From Phymorhynchus buccinoides (lineage: Eukaryota; Mollusca; Gastropoda; Neogastropoda; Raphitomidae): a stretch of 64,000 nucleotides of DNA. The stretch lies in assembly GCA_017654935.2 (NCBI GenBank), contig CM065693.1, positions 59,887,834 through 59,951,833 on the forward strand, in the 5' to 3' direction. The position numbers and the translations under genes are program-made. Below, one piece after another: positions 1 through 10,293 of this stretch; positions within the stretch are counted from its first letter, which is position 1, and the number at the start of each line of letters is the position of its first letter. The notes under the pieces are model-generated. The model made no database searches. It was not told the origin of the DNA and saw only the letters and a program-made list of their open reading frames with translations.

Positions 1-859
1 CAGCCAACATGTGGATATTTCGGCAATACAGAGTGCACAGAGTGCAGAGAAAGAGCTTCAGCCAACATGTGGATATTTCGGCATTACAGAGTGCAGAGAA
101 AGAGCTTCAGCCAGAATGTGGATATTTCGGCATTACAGAGTGCAGAGAAAGAGCTTCAGCAGCATGTGGATATTTCGGCATTACAGAGTGCATGTGGATA
201 TTTCGGCATTACAGAGTGCAGAGAAAGAGCTTCAGCCAGCATGTGGATATTTCGGCATGAGTGCAGAGAAAGAGCTTCATGTGGATATTTCGGCATTACA
301 GAGTGCAGAGAAGGAGCTTCAGCCAGAATGTGGATATTTCGGCATTACAGAGTGCAGAGAAAGAGCTTCAGCCAGAATGTGGATATTTCGGCATTACAGA
401 GTGCAGAGAAAGAGCTTCAGCCAGAATGTGGATATTTCGGCATTACAGAGTGCAGAGAAAGAGCTTCAGCCAACATGTGGATATTTCGGCATTACAGAGT
501 GCAGAGAAAGAGCTTCAGCCAACATGTGGATATTTCGGCATTGCAGAGAAAGAGCTTCAGCCAACATGTGGATATTTCGGCATTACAGAGTGCAGAGAAA
601 GAGCTTCAGCCAACATGTGGATATTTCGGCATTACAAAGTGCAGAGAAAGAGCTTCAGCCAACATGTGGATATTTCGGCATTACAAAGTGCAGAGAAAGA
701 GCTTCAGTCAACATGTGGATATTTCGGCATTACAGAGTGCAGAGAAGGAGCTTCAGCCAGAATGTGGATATTTCGGCATTACAAAGTGCAGAGAAAGAGC
801 TTCAGCCAACATGTGGATATTTCGGCATTACAGAGTGCAGAGAAAGAGCTTCAGCCAGC
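1..859 (+). repeat. 49-bp minisatellite derived from a Gypsy integrase segment
   Basis: About 17 tandem copies of a 49-bp unit that starts ATGTGGATATTTCGGC; a few copies are truncated. The array runs off the left edge of the window. Because 49 is not a multiple of three, successive copies rotate through the three frames, and all three plus-strand frames stay open for hundreds of bases. In one frame the unit reads GYFGITECRERASA and the last copy runs straight into MWWPGMSKDI. That is the usual order of the Ty3/Gypsy integrase zinc-binding region (GHxGxxKCRERA...WWPGM). The unit is therefore an amplified piece of the integrase gene next to it. The ATGTGG hexamer at both ends of the unit suggests slippage or unequal exchange between short direct repeats. 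The long open frames are a by-product and not separate genes. Confidence 0.93.
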
Positions 860-1761
860 ATGTGGTGGCCGGGCATGAGCAAAGACATCAGTGACCTGAT
901 CAGCAAAGTACGCCTTTTCTGTCAAGTGAGAGAACCATCTCAAGTGAGAGAACCATCTCAAGTGAGAGAACCTTTACTGCCAACATCACTACCAGATAGG
1001 CCTTTTCAGCGAATGGCTACTGATCTCTGCGAGCAAAATGGGCAACATGTTCTCATTTTTCACGATACCTTGACATTTGCCACTTGTCCAAGACAACTTC
1101 TGATGCTGTCATTGGAAACCTGAAGAATGTGTTTGCTCGTCATGGTGTGCCGGAACTGCTGATTTAGGACAATGGCCCGCAGTTCACGTCAGCAGAATTC
1201 AAGCGCTTCGCTGAGGACTGGAACTTCAAGTATTCAACTACTAGTCCTTGCTACCCGCAGGCGAACGGAGCAGCCGAGCGCGCTGTTCGCACCGCCAAGC
1301 ACATCCTCAAACAGGACGACATCTTCAGCGCTCTGCTGGCTTACAGGGCAACTACTCTGCCAGAGCTTGGACTTAGCCCTGCAGAGCTCGCCTTCAACAG
1401 GAAGCTGAGGACAACGCTTCCAACACTACCCGGGACACTCTCACCCCAGAGTGTTGATAAGCCACTCCTAGCAGCCCGCCATGACGCTTACAAGCAGCGT
1501 CAGAAAAACAACTTTGACCGTCATCATGGGGTCCAACATCTGCCGGCCCTCAGTCCAGGAGAGTCTGTCCTTGTCAAACTGGATGGACAGAAAGGCTGGA
1601 AGCAGCAAGCACAGGTGGTGGGACCCTGTGCGAAACGGTCCTACCTCCTTCGTACTCCTCAGGGAGGAGAAACACGGCGTAACAGGCTGTTCGCCTGTCA
1701 GGAGACAACGCTCCACCGCAGTCTCCATTCCAGGGTCAGCCCACAACCCCAAAGCCGGTAG
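811..1761 (+). pseudogene. Ty3/Gypsy integrase (pol) remnant, frameshifted and with a stop
   Basis: The integrase would join retrotransposon cDNA into chromosomal DNA. The zinc-binding end (GITECRERASAS then MWWPGMSKDISDLI) is followed by a linker ending in PLLPTSLPDRPFQRMATDL, where the D is the expected first catalytic aspartate. Around 1060-1080 the frame changes and the expected YSR-type segment is missing. The new frame reads TTSDAVIGNLKN, then FARHGVPELLI, and hits TAG at 1165-1167 just before DNGPQFTSAEFKRFAEDW, which carries the second catalytic Asp. YPQANGAAERAV follows, with the expected glutamate region, then ALLAYRATTLPELGLSPAEL and a C-terminal GESVLVKLDG segment. The frame closes with TAG at 1759-1761. 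In live relatives all of this is one frame, so this copy cannot make integrase. Confidence 0.92.
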
Positions 1762-1845
1762 CATCGCCTGTGGTACAAGCACCACCAACTCTGCAGAAAC
1801 AGCCTGCTCCAGACCAGGGTCAACAGGTCCTCGCAACCAGCGATT

Positions 1846-2750
1846 TCCTGACTCCTCCTGGGCCTGTCACCAGCCAGTCACCACAGCAGACCGTTCAACC
1901 TCCTGCTGTCTTTTCCTGACTCCTCCTGGGCCTGTCACAACAGTAGACCGTTCAGCCTCCTGTCTTTTCCTGACTCCTCCTGGGCCTGTCACCAACCAGT
2001 CACCACAGCAGACCGTTCAGCCTCCTGTCTTTTCCTGACTCCTCCTGGGCCTGTTACCAGCCAGTCACCACAGTAGACCGTTCAGCCTCCTGCTGTCTTT
2101 TCCTGACTCCTCCTGGGCCTGTCACCAGCCAGTCACCACAGTAGACCTTTCAGCCTGCTGTCTTTTCCTGACTCCTCCTGGTCCTGTCACCAGCCAGTCA
2201 CCACAGCAGACCGTTCAGCCTGCTGTCTTTTCCTGACTCCTCCTGGGCCTGTCACCAACCAGTCACCACAGTAGACCGTTCAGCCTGCTGTCTTTTCCTG
2301 ACTCCTCCTGGGCCTGTCACCAACCAGTCACCACAGCAGACCGTTCAGCCTCCTGCTGTCTTTTTCTGACTCCTCCTGGGCCTGTCACCACAGCAGACCG
2401 TTCAGCCTGCTGTCTTTTCCTGACTCCTCCTGGGCCTGTCACCAACCAGTCACCACAGCAGAGCGTTCAGCCTGCTGTCTTTTCCTGACTCCTCCTGGGC
2501 CTGTCACCAACCAGTCACCACAGCAGACCGTTCAGCCTCCTGCTGTCTTTTTCTGACTCCTCCTGGGCCTGTCACCAACCAGTCGCCACAGCAGAGCGTT
2601 CAGCCTGCTGTCTTTTCCTGACTCCTCCTGGGCCTGTCACCAACCAGTCACCACAGCAGACCGTTCAGCCTGCTGTCTTTTCCTGACTCCTCCTGGGCCT
2701 GTCACCAACCAGTCACCACAGCAGACCGTTCAGCCTCCTGCTGTCTTTTC
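1846..2750 (+). repeat. ~65-bp minisatellite inside the pol C-terminal tail
   Basis: About 14 copies of a 50-68-bp unit built on GACTCCTCCTGGGCCTGTC, ACCAACCAGTCACCACAGC and AGACCGTTCAGCCTGCTG. Variants lack the ACCAACCAGTC part or carry an extra CTC. The array lies between the integrase C-terminal domain and the terminal pol residues, so it is an expansion within the proline/glutamine-rich tail of the retroelement. The unit contains TTTTCCTGA, which gives stop codons in one frame. Confidence 0.93.
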
Positions 2751-2802
2751 CCGCTGCGGCAGAAAGATCATCCCTCCAGCACGATTCAAGGATTATGAAT
2801 AA
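2751..2802 (+). pseudogene. Terminal codons of the Gypsy pol polyprotein
   Basis: Directly after the 65-bp array the sequence reads RCGRKIIPPARFKDYE and then TAA at 2800-2802. A (T)RSGRxxxxPxRFxDY ending is typical of Ty3/Gypsy pol polyproteins. This shows that the preceding array sits inside the former coding sequence and not after it. Confidence 0.75.
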
Positions 2803-3616
2803 TGTGCTGTGCATGGCTTGTTACCAAAGTGCAACAGTGTAGCTATTGTTGCCTTTGGGTAAACCAGAAGTAAAGACTAGTGAGCTCTGTTTGTTTTTTT
2901 CATTTTGTGTTTGTACAGAGCAGTAGTTCGCTCTTTAGGAATTGTGCATGGTCTATGGCTGATAAGCAGCGTGTAGTTAGGCTGCCTTATTCGGTCTGTT
3001 CAAATTATATTTTATTAGGATTTGTGGTAGGAAACCATTTTTTATGATGTGGTTTTGTTTTTTTAAAGAAAGTTTGTGTTGCTGCTGCTGAAAATATCAA
3101 CTCCCCAATTGGAATACCAGTGCAACAAGACAAAAGACAATGTGCATTAGTTTTGTTTCAAGTATGGAAATAAGATGCATGTGTTTAGATGCTCTTTTAA
3201 AGAAAGAAGCGGAAATAGTTTTTTAATTGAAATATTAACAACACAGAGACTCGGGTGAAAGACCCTGCGCCTCATGTGAAGTAAACAAACACAGAGACTC
3301 GTGTGAAAGACCCTGCGCCTTATGTGAAGTAAACAAACACAGAGACTCGGGCGAAAGACCCTGCGACTTATGTGTGAAGTAAACAAACACAGAGACTCGG
3401 GTGAAAGACTCTCAGACTTTGCTTTAGTCAGTAGTGAAGATATGATGATGTATCCATCAAAAGAATATTCTGTTGGATAATTCAAGCATAATTGGCAAAA
3501 AAGCAAAGAAGAATTTGTGGGTAATTTTAACTGATCATAATTGGTAAAAGAACATAAGAAGTTTTATTTTTTCCAATTTAATCGTTTTAAATTTATTTTG
3601 ATTTATCTAAATTCTT
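2803..3616 (+). other. Untranslated 3' region of the Gypsy relic, with a 58-bp triplication
   Basis: No coding sequence is seen between the pol stop and the polypurine tract. The stretch is AT-rich. It holds about three and a half copies of a ~58-bp unit (ACACAGAGACTCGGGTGAAA, then GACCCTGCGCC.TATGTGAAG) at about 3232-3412. The repeat makes a short open frame on the minus strand that has no recognisable content. Confidence 0.7.
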
Positions 3617-3760
3617 AAAAGGGGGAGATGTAATATTATCATTATGCATCTTGCACTTCCTTAATTTCCTATAATAAGACAACATACTGTTTTGATCTTA
3701 TGAATAAAGGAGTTTCCGGTTTCGGTTGCCATGTTTGAACATCATGCACGCGTTCGAGTA
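3617..3760 (+). other. Polypurine tract and start of the 3' LTR
   Basis: AAAAGGGGGAG (3617-3627), followed by AT and then TGTAATATTATCATT from 3629, has the form of a Ty3/Gypsy polypurine tract that primes plus-strand DNA synthesis, followed by a TG-initiated LTR. An AATAAA signal lies near 3700 in the sequence GAATAAAGGAG. The CA end of the LTR could not be fixed, and no 5' LTR is in the window for comparison. Confidence 0.65.
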
Positions 3761-3778
3761 TGTCAGCATGAATCCCGA

Positions 3779-4463
3779 GCATCCAGGCCCCTAGCTTGCC
3801 GTCCACACGTCACATGGTGTATGTCAGCATCCTATAGGACATTGGAAGAGCTTCTAAGTTAGCATCATGCTAAGTCTCATGCTATCTCGACATGAATACC
3901 GTCCCACGCCCCTAGCTTGCCGTCCACACGTCACATGGTGTATGTCAGCATCCAGGCCCCTAGCTTGCCGTCCACACGTCACATGGTGTATGTCAGCATC
4001 CAGGCCCCTGGCTTGCCGTCCACACGTCACATGGTGTATGTCAGCATCCAGGCCCCTAGCTTGCCATCCACACGTCACATGGTGTATGTCAGCATCCAGG
4101 CCCCTAGCTTGCCGTCCACACGTCACATGGTGTATGTCAGCATCCAGGCCCCTAGCTTGCCGTCCACACGTCACATGGTGTATGTCAGCATCCAGGCCCC
4201 TAGCTTGCCATCCACACGTCACATGGTGTATGTCAGCATCCAGGCCCCTAGCTTGCCGTCCACACGTCACATGGTGTATGTCAGCATCCAGGCCCCTAGC
4301 TTGCCGTCCACACGTCACATGGTGTATGTCAGCATCCAGGCCCCTAGCTTGCCGTCCACACGTCACATGGTGTATGTCAGCATCCAGGCCCCTAGCTTGC
4401 CGTCCACACGTCACATGGTGTATGTCAGCATCCAGGCCCCTAGCTTGCCGTCCACACGTCACA
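3779..4463 (+). repeat. 48-bp minisatellite
   Basis: One copy (3779-3830), a 73-bp interruption, then about 11.5 nearly identical copies from 3904. The unit begins CATCCAGGCCCCTAGCTTGC and ends CATGGTGTATGTCAG. Because 48 is divisible by three and the unit lacks stops in several frames, open frames of about 190-210 codons appear on both strands. They encode only a 16-residue repeat. Copies differ by rare single substitutions (CCGTCC/CCATCC, CTAGC/CTGGC), which points to recent expansion. Confidence 0.95.
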
Positions 4464-5087
4464 AGACTGCTTTATTATACTGAAGCTTATCTGTGAAAGG
4501 AAGAATATTTAGTGAGACGTAATCTTGAAGAGTTAATGAAGACGATTTCAAAAGCCATGTTTTTAGAGCTCGTTTATGAACACTTATCAACGGCTTTAGG
4601 GTGTTAGCACTACTTGAATCAAAGAGAGTTGATGCATAATGTATGTGAGACTGGATGCATGCGTGGACGAAAATGCTTACGTGCATCAATATTAAGAAAA
4701 TTCTTTATCTTAGAGAGTTGGAAAACATTTTGAGATACTCGTTTGCTTAAGCTACTAATATGGGAGGACCAAGTAAGGTTGTTATCTAGAGTAATCCCTA
4801 AAACGTTATGTGAGTTGACTTCTTCTGCAGGCTTATTGCGAATATAGATTTGGGGAATATTACTTGCTATATTTTGTCGCTTTTGCCGTGACGTTACAGT
4901 CATATACTTAGGTAGGGTTTTTTCTTCTATCATTTAATGCCATATGATTAAGTGTTGTCCAGTCAAGTAGCTGGTCTACACTGTCTTGTAAACTAATGGT
5001 TAACTGATTGAGATTGGTATGGTTTGAATGGATTGATGTGTCATCTGCAAACAGCTCACTAGGGTTTTTAATATAAAGAGGAAGATC
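4459..5087 (-). pseudogene. LINE reverse transcriptase C-terminal fragment (CR1/L2-like)
   Basis: Read on the minus strand from 5087, the sequence gives ELFADDTSI, which contains the FADD catalytic box of non-LTR reverse transcriptases. Then come LLDWTTLNHMALN, a YMTVTSRQKRQN segment and HNVLGITLDNNLTWSSHI, which is the LGxxLDxxLxWxxHI landmark that follows the palm in CR1/L2/Jockey-type LINEs. The final part (HIHYASTLFD, HKRALKTWLL, LNILPFTDKLQYNKAV) is in another frame. The fragment starts abruptly at 5087/5088, where a plus-strand LINE begins. It is a 5'-truncated, frameshifted relic, and the exact clade is uncertain. Confidence 0.8.
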
Positions 5088-6064
5088 ATGCCTATTATAC
5101 CACTAATGCCACCATGGGAACAAAGAAAGGCAACCTTTGACATTGAATATACCAGTTACAACAAAGATGAAGAGGTTAATCTATTAGTTTCGGACGTTCT
5201 ACGCCATTTAGATTCAAAATATTCAAATCATCTAAACATTTTCACTGATGGTTCAGTCTTAGACAAATCAGACAGTGGGGCATGTTTTGTTATACCATCA
5301 CTTAAAATAGAAAAGTCTTATTATTTAGGCAAAGACATATCAATATTTACTTCTGAATTATACGCAATAATGCGAGCTTTAGAATGTGTCTGTTCTCTAC
5401 CATATTCCATTTATAACGTCTTATTTTGCGTTGATTCAAAATCAGTTTTACAAGCTCTGAAGCAAAGCAACAGTAAAATTCGTAACGATGTTGTCTTTGA
5501 AATTAAGCATTTAATTCATTGTATTATTACAAAAGGTATTGGCATTGATTTTTGTTGGATGCCATCTCATTGTGGGCTCTTTTGGAATGAGGTTGCTGAT
5601 AGAGCTGCTAAAAGAGGGGCCTTCAATAACACTAACCTAACACATTTTTAGATGAGAAATTGGCATTGTCAGCTCATGCAATTTACACTTTGTTGGAAAA
5701 ATCCATTTGTATCAATCCATCTGACTTTAGACCTACTATTTTGAGGCATACCAGATCCATCGTTAGTTTAGTGTACAAGATACGTCTACATTCATTGAAT
5801 GTCCAATGTTGCTCTTTAAATACCGAATGTTCACTATGGACTTTTTTCATCAGTATAATAATATCAAGGATGTCTTAAGTGACGCAGAAATTGACTTTGC
5901 TTTAATTGCTAAATTAGTGCTGTCCACGCCTATTGGAAGCTTACTGTAGATGTTGTGCTTTGTGTGTTGCAATTGTTTTTATTGAATTTTTTATATTGGT
6001 TCAATTTTTGCATGTTGTCTAAAATCACTGTTCATGTGAAAAGACATTAAATTAAAGATTCATT

Positions 6065-6070
<6 letters not shown>
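5088..6070 (+). pseudogene. LINE RNase H and C-terminal domain fragment
   Basis: Residues 1-187 form a retroelement RNase H domain that would degrade RNA in RNA:DNA hybrids. The landmarks are IFTDGSVLDKSDSGACFV (first Asp), FTSELYAIMRALE (Glu), VDSKSVLQAL (second Asp), and WMPSHCGLFWNEVADRAAKRG (His and the final Asp region, by family alignment). A stop ends this frame at 5651. A shifted frame then gives a C-terminal domain with SIVSLVYKIRLHS, similar to the minus-strand fragment at 17590-18110. Another shift leads to ALIAKLVLSTPIGSLL and a stop near 5949. A 3' UTR with ATTAAATTAAAG follows, and the copy ends at a (GA)n tract. It lies head to head with the fragment at 4459-5087. Confidence 0.82.
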
Positions 6071-6160
<90 letters not shown>

Positions 6161-6662
6161 CAGAGAGACAGACAGAGAGACAGACAGACAGTCAGTTCAT
6201 CAGACAGTCAACATGGCAGACAGACAGACAGACTGACACACAGTCGGTCAGATAGTCAACATGGCAGACAGACAGACAGACAGTCAGTCAAACAGACAGT
6301 CAACATGGCAGACAGACAGAGGGACAGTCAGTCAATCAGACAGTCAATATGGCAGACAGACAGACAGACAATCAGTCAACATGGCAGACAGACAGACAGA
6401 CAGTCAGTCAAACAGACAGTCAACATGGCAGACAGACAGACAGACTGACACACAGTCAGTCAAACAGACAACCAACATGACAGGCAGACAGACAGACTGA
6501 CACACACTCAGTCAAACAGACAGTCAACATGGCAGACAGACAGACAGACTGACACACAGTCAGTCAAACAGACAGCCAACATGACAGGCAGACAGACAGA
6601 CTGACACACACTCAGTCAAACAGACAGTCAACATGGCAGACAGACAGAGGGACAGTCAGAGT
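6071..6662 (+). repeat. (GA)n and complex AGAC-rich satellite
   Basis: A (GA)n tract of about 80 bp (6071-6152) grades into a CAGA-rich stretch. From about 6200 there are roughly seven copies of a 40-80-bp higher-order unit built from AGTCAACATGGCAGACAGAC, GACACACAGTCAGTCAAACA and variants. The tract follows the 3' end of the LINE fragment, so it may have grown from the LINE tail. No coding content. Confidence 0.9.
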
Positions 6663-6800
6663 GAAAGAAACGGCTGTTCATTATTAGGCTCATTACATTA
6701 TTTGCACATTAGGCCTATTGCCCCGCAAGCCATGTTTTGAAACTATTCTAATTTTTGTTAAATGCTTTCTCTTTCTAAACGTTATATGCCAAGTTAGGCC

Positions 6801-7070
6801 TTAAGGCGGCGACAGACTATGTGGCTGCCTCATGTGACTCCATCAGGTCGTGACGTTTCACCTCATTTGCATACCATCTAACTCGATCAGTCTGACTCAG
6901 TCGGGCCCAGTCAGGTGACAGGGCCGAATAGGGCGGGTTCTAAATTTCACTGATCGAGTCTGATCGAGTCAGATGGCTTGTGACGTCTTCTGTGCGGGAA
7001 ATAAAATTTGATCTACGTCACGACGAGATTGCGTCATATGAGGCAGTCACATAGTCTGTCGCCGGCTTTA
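6801..7070 (+). mobile_element. Fold-back MITE with ~36-bp terminal inverted repeats
   Basis: The left end (TAAGGCGGCGACAGACTATG, then TGGCTGCCTCATGTGA) matches the reverse complement of the right end (TAAAGCCGGCGACAGACTAT, then GTGACTGCCTCATATGA) with a few mismatches and one indel. Inner sequence also pairs: ATCTAACTCGATCAG on the left against a GATCGAGTCAGATGG type segment on the right. The ~270-bp element could therefore fold along much of its length. It has no coding capacity. A flanking TTA or TA could be the target duplication, but this is ambiguous because TA also starts the inverted repeat. A non-autonomous DNA transposon is the best reading. Confidence 0.75.
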
Positions 7071-7525
7071 TCTAACAAGGGTCAAATGAAGAGTGCTCAA
7101 ATGAGGTTAGAAATGAAAGATTATTATAATGATAGACTATAAAGACTTACCTTGCGTCACGCATGTCGTCACTAATATGATGACGCATTGTAGAGCCAGG
7201 TGTAGTGACGTCATAGCCATGGCGCGTGCACGTCAAAGTGGGATGCTAGGAAGGGGACGGAAACTGCACACACAAAAAATAACTAGAGGGCTTATGTTTG
7301 CCTTTGAGAGCAAACGTGACAGGATTCTCCCCCTAAACAGCCATTTGCAAGTTATTCAATGTTAAATGTTTGCAATTTTCGTCCCCACTTCCGGTTGGCA
7401 CTACCGGTTCGAATTAATAACGAAAGTAATGCAATGTTACTCTTTAGTAAACACTGAAAAAATGAAAGGATTCCGGTTCCGTGCAGCCGTTTTCAAGTTA
7501 TTGAAGATTAAAGTTTTGGCAGAAT

Positions 7526-7700
7526 TTGCCATTGTTGGCCTTTGGTGTTCCCCTGGGCTCTGTCTTGGGGCCTATTCTTTTTGTACTGTATGCTGCTCCC
7601 GTGTCTGATGTCATTAGTAAGCATGCATTGTCCCACGAGAGTTTTGCTGACGATACTCAGATCAATCAGTCAGCCTCTCTTGCCGAAGTTGATGGGCTAG
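7526..7700 (+). pseudogene. Short LINE reverse-transcriptase fragment
   Basis: The plus strand encodes [20 protein letters not shown], then [20 protein letters not shown] and [11 protein letters not shown]. GVPQGSVLGPxLFxLY and the YADD/FADD box are the central palm motifs of CR1/Jockey-type reverse transcriptases. Here the Gln of PQG is Leu. Only about 55 residues remain, with no recognisable sequence on either side, so it is a small relic. The flanks (7070-7525 and 7700-7846) hold nothing I recognise. Confidence 0.75.
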
Positions 7701-7837
7701 CAATTCCCACTAATTCAAGCATCGACATGTTGAGAACGTCTCTAATGTTCATACCTTACGAACTCATTTCGGAATGGCAAAAGAAAGAAGCGGAGTTTAG
7801 CGTCCAATCAGACGTAGACTCTTATGAACGAGGTCTG

Positions 7838-8392
7838 GGATCTGGGATGGAGACGATGGCGATGAGGGAAGGACGTGGTGGAAGGCTGGGTCTGGGATGG
7901 AGACGATGGCGATGAGGGTAGGACGTGGTGGAAGGCTGGGTCTGGGATGGAGACGATGGCGATGAGGGTAGGACGTGGAGGAAGACTGGGTCTGGGATGG
8001 AGACGATGGCGATGAGGGTAGGACGTGGAGGAAGACTGGGTCTGGGATGGAGACGATGGCGATGAGGGTAGGACGTGGAGGAAGACTGGGTCTGGGATGG
8101 AGACGATGGCGATGAGGGTAGGACGTGGTGGAAGACTGGGTCTGGGATGGAGACGATGGCGATGAGGGTAGGACGTGGAGGAAGACTGGGTCTGGGATGG
8201 AGACGATGGCGATGAGGGTAGGACGTGGAGGAAGACTGGGTCTGGGATGGAGACGATGGCGATGAGGGTAGGACGTGGTGGAAGGCTGGGTCTGGGATGG
8301 AGACGATGGCGATGAGGGTAGGACGTGGAGGAAGGCTGGGTCTGGGATGGAGACGATGGCTATGAGGGTAGGACGTGGAGGAAGACTGGGTC
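7838..8392 (+). repeat. 50-bp minisatellite
   Basis: About 11 copies of a unit of exactly 50 bp (GGTCTGGGATGGAGACGATG, GCGATGAGGGTAGGACGTGG, AGGAAGACTG). Variants (TGGTGGAAGG/GGAGGAAGAC) alternate between copies, so the copies are of recent origin. Confidence 0.95.
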
Positions 8393-9002
8393 CTATCAGT
8401 ACATTAAAAAAAAAAGTGCTGTTTCAGTACATTTAGCACTAATAATCATTTTAGCCCACTGTGTTTTATCTCTGTTGTGTTGAAACTACGTTCTTATGCT
8501 TGCTATTGTAATTTATTGACCAGAATCATTTATTACCCATTAATTTCGACAGAGCTTTGTTGTTCTTGGAATAGTGCGTGAACGATGTTCAGATTTGTAA
8601 GGATTTGTCATGGTTCGTTAACTGATCATTTTTGTTTGTTCATGCATATGTTTGTTCTTTCTTGCGTTCTTTCGTGCTTTCTTTCATTTAACTTGGTCGA
8701 TTCAGCCAAGCACATAACACTGTTTGTTGCATGATTACTCTAACAGTCAAGTAAATAGATAATTCATTTATAAAACAACGGATTACCATCATTAGCCTGA
8801 AATATGTCAATTCATTTTCTTTTTTTCATTAATTGCATTTCAGAAAAAAAATAAAACCAATCATAAGAACAATGTGTTTCAATACTTATTTGACCTATAA
8901 ACTAATGAAAAGCGCAGAAAGTCTCTCGAGAGATGAGGTCAAAAATAAATTCAAGGTCTTGAATAGAGTGGCTTAATTGTGGTCAATTATCAGGTTTATC
9001 CA
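8393..9002. other. AT-rich unique sequence with no recognised feature
   Basis: I see no coding sequence, LINE motif or tandem repeat in this AT-rich stretch. Confidence 0.6.
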
Positions 9003-9447
9003 TTACAGAAACATGAACACAGAACGGTGTAGTTTCATCACCAAATCATGACAAAGACTTCAGAAACATGAACACAGAACGGTGTAGTTTCATCACCAAA
9101 TCATGACAAAGACTTCAGAAACATGAACACAGAACGGTGTAGTTTCATCACCAAATCATGACAAAGACTTCAGAAACATGAACACAGAACGGTGTAGTTT
9201 CATCACCAAATCATGACAAAGACTTCAGAAACATGAACACAGAACGGTGTAGTTTCATCACCAAATCATGACAAAGACTTCAGAAACATGAACACAGAAC
9301 GGTGTAGTTTCATCACCAAATCATGACAAAGACTTCAGAAACATGAACACAGAACGGTGTAGTTTCATCACCAAATCATGACAAAGACTTCAGAAACATG
9401 AACACAGAACGGTGTAGTTTCATCACCAAATCATGACATAGACTTCA
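9003..9447 (+). repeat. 55-bp minisatellite, almost identical copies
   Basis: Eight copies of a 55-bp unit (CAGAAACATGAACACAGAAC, GGTGTAGTTTCATCACCAAA, TCATGACAAAGACTT). Interior copies appear identical, and only the last carries GACATAGACTT. Such uniformity suggests very recent amplification or homogenisation. Confidence 0.96.
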
Positions 9448-9549
9448 GAAAACAACAAAACAACGGCAACGAAACGTGAATTTAAAAGGCACAAGTGAGT
9501 GATGTATGTTATGTGCGGATTCATTCGTGAGGAAAAAACAGATGGGAGG

Positions 9550-9925
<376 letters not shown>

Positions 9926-9956
9926 TATAATCAAGGATACATTTACACACGATTGC

Positions 9957-10160
9957 AATGTGCGCACATACTCTCACATATGCAGATAAAACACAACCAC
10001 ATACACGCACTGACATGCATGCACATTCACAAATCAAGGATGCCCGTACATACGCACACACACTCTCACATATGCAGATAAAACACAACCACATGCACGC
10101 ACTGATATGCATGCACATTCACGCATCAAGGATGCCCGTACATACGCACACACAATCGCC
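9957..10160 (+). repeat. Two ~95-bp tandem copies
   Basis: A segment containing ACTCTCACATATGCAGATAA and ATCAAGGATGCCCGTACATA occurs twice in direct orientation with a few substitutions. Confidence 0.85.
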
Positions 10161-10269
10161 TACTCGTGATGAATTATACACACACATGTACACTCCCTCA
10201 CTCAAACTTAAAGAATAAAGAACAAGAGGCAAAGCCTTCAAGGCTCACGTCTGATTTTTATTACTATAG

Positions 10270-10293
10270 CAGGCATGGGAATTCCCATGCCTG
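10270..10293. other. 24-bp perfect palindrome
   Basis: CAGGCATGGGAA is followed at once by its exact reverse complement, TTCCCATGCCTG. The palindrome is centred on the EcoRI-like GAATTC and has no spacer. Function unknown. It could be the tip of an eroded inverted-repeat element. Confidence 0.8.

Larger units (their letters stand above)
811..3760 (+). mobile_element. Ty3/Gypsy LTR retrotransposon relic (3' part)
   Basis: The visible order is integrase zinc-binding end, integrase core, integrase C-terminal domain, proline-rich pol tail, a stop, a long untranslated stretch, a polypurine tract and a TG-initiated LTR start. This is the 3' half of a Ty3/Gypsy element on the plus strand. Gag, protease, reverse transcriptase and the 5' LTR would lie left of the window. 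At least one frameshift and one in-frame stop show that it is dead. The right end of the LTR is not resolved, because a 48-bp minisatellite begins shortly after it. Confidence 0.85.

Noticed and set aside
11..1123. 370-codon open frame as an intact gene
   Set aside because: It is the 49-bp array fused to a frameshifted integrase remnant; the integrase continues in another frame and meets a stop.
3854..4496. Long open frames on both strands with a 16-residue repeat
   Set aside because: The 48-bp repeat has a period divisible by three and few stops, so open frames are expected. There is no signal peptide or known domain.
6261..6660. Asp/Arg/Gln-rich open frame (MADRQTDSQSNRQ-type)
   Set aside because: Explained by the CAGACAGACAGT satellite.
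9003..9447. CRISPR-like array
   Set aside because: The whole 55-bp unit is repeated without variable spacers, and the genome is eukaryotic. The same holds for every other array in the window.
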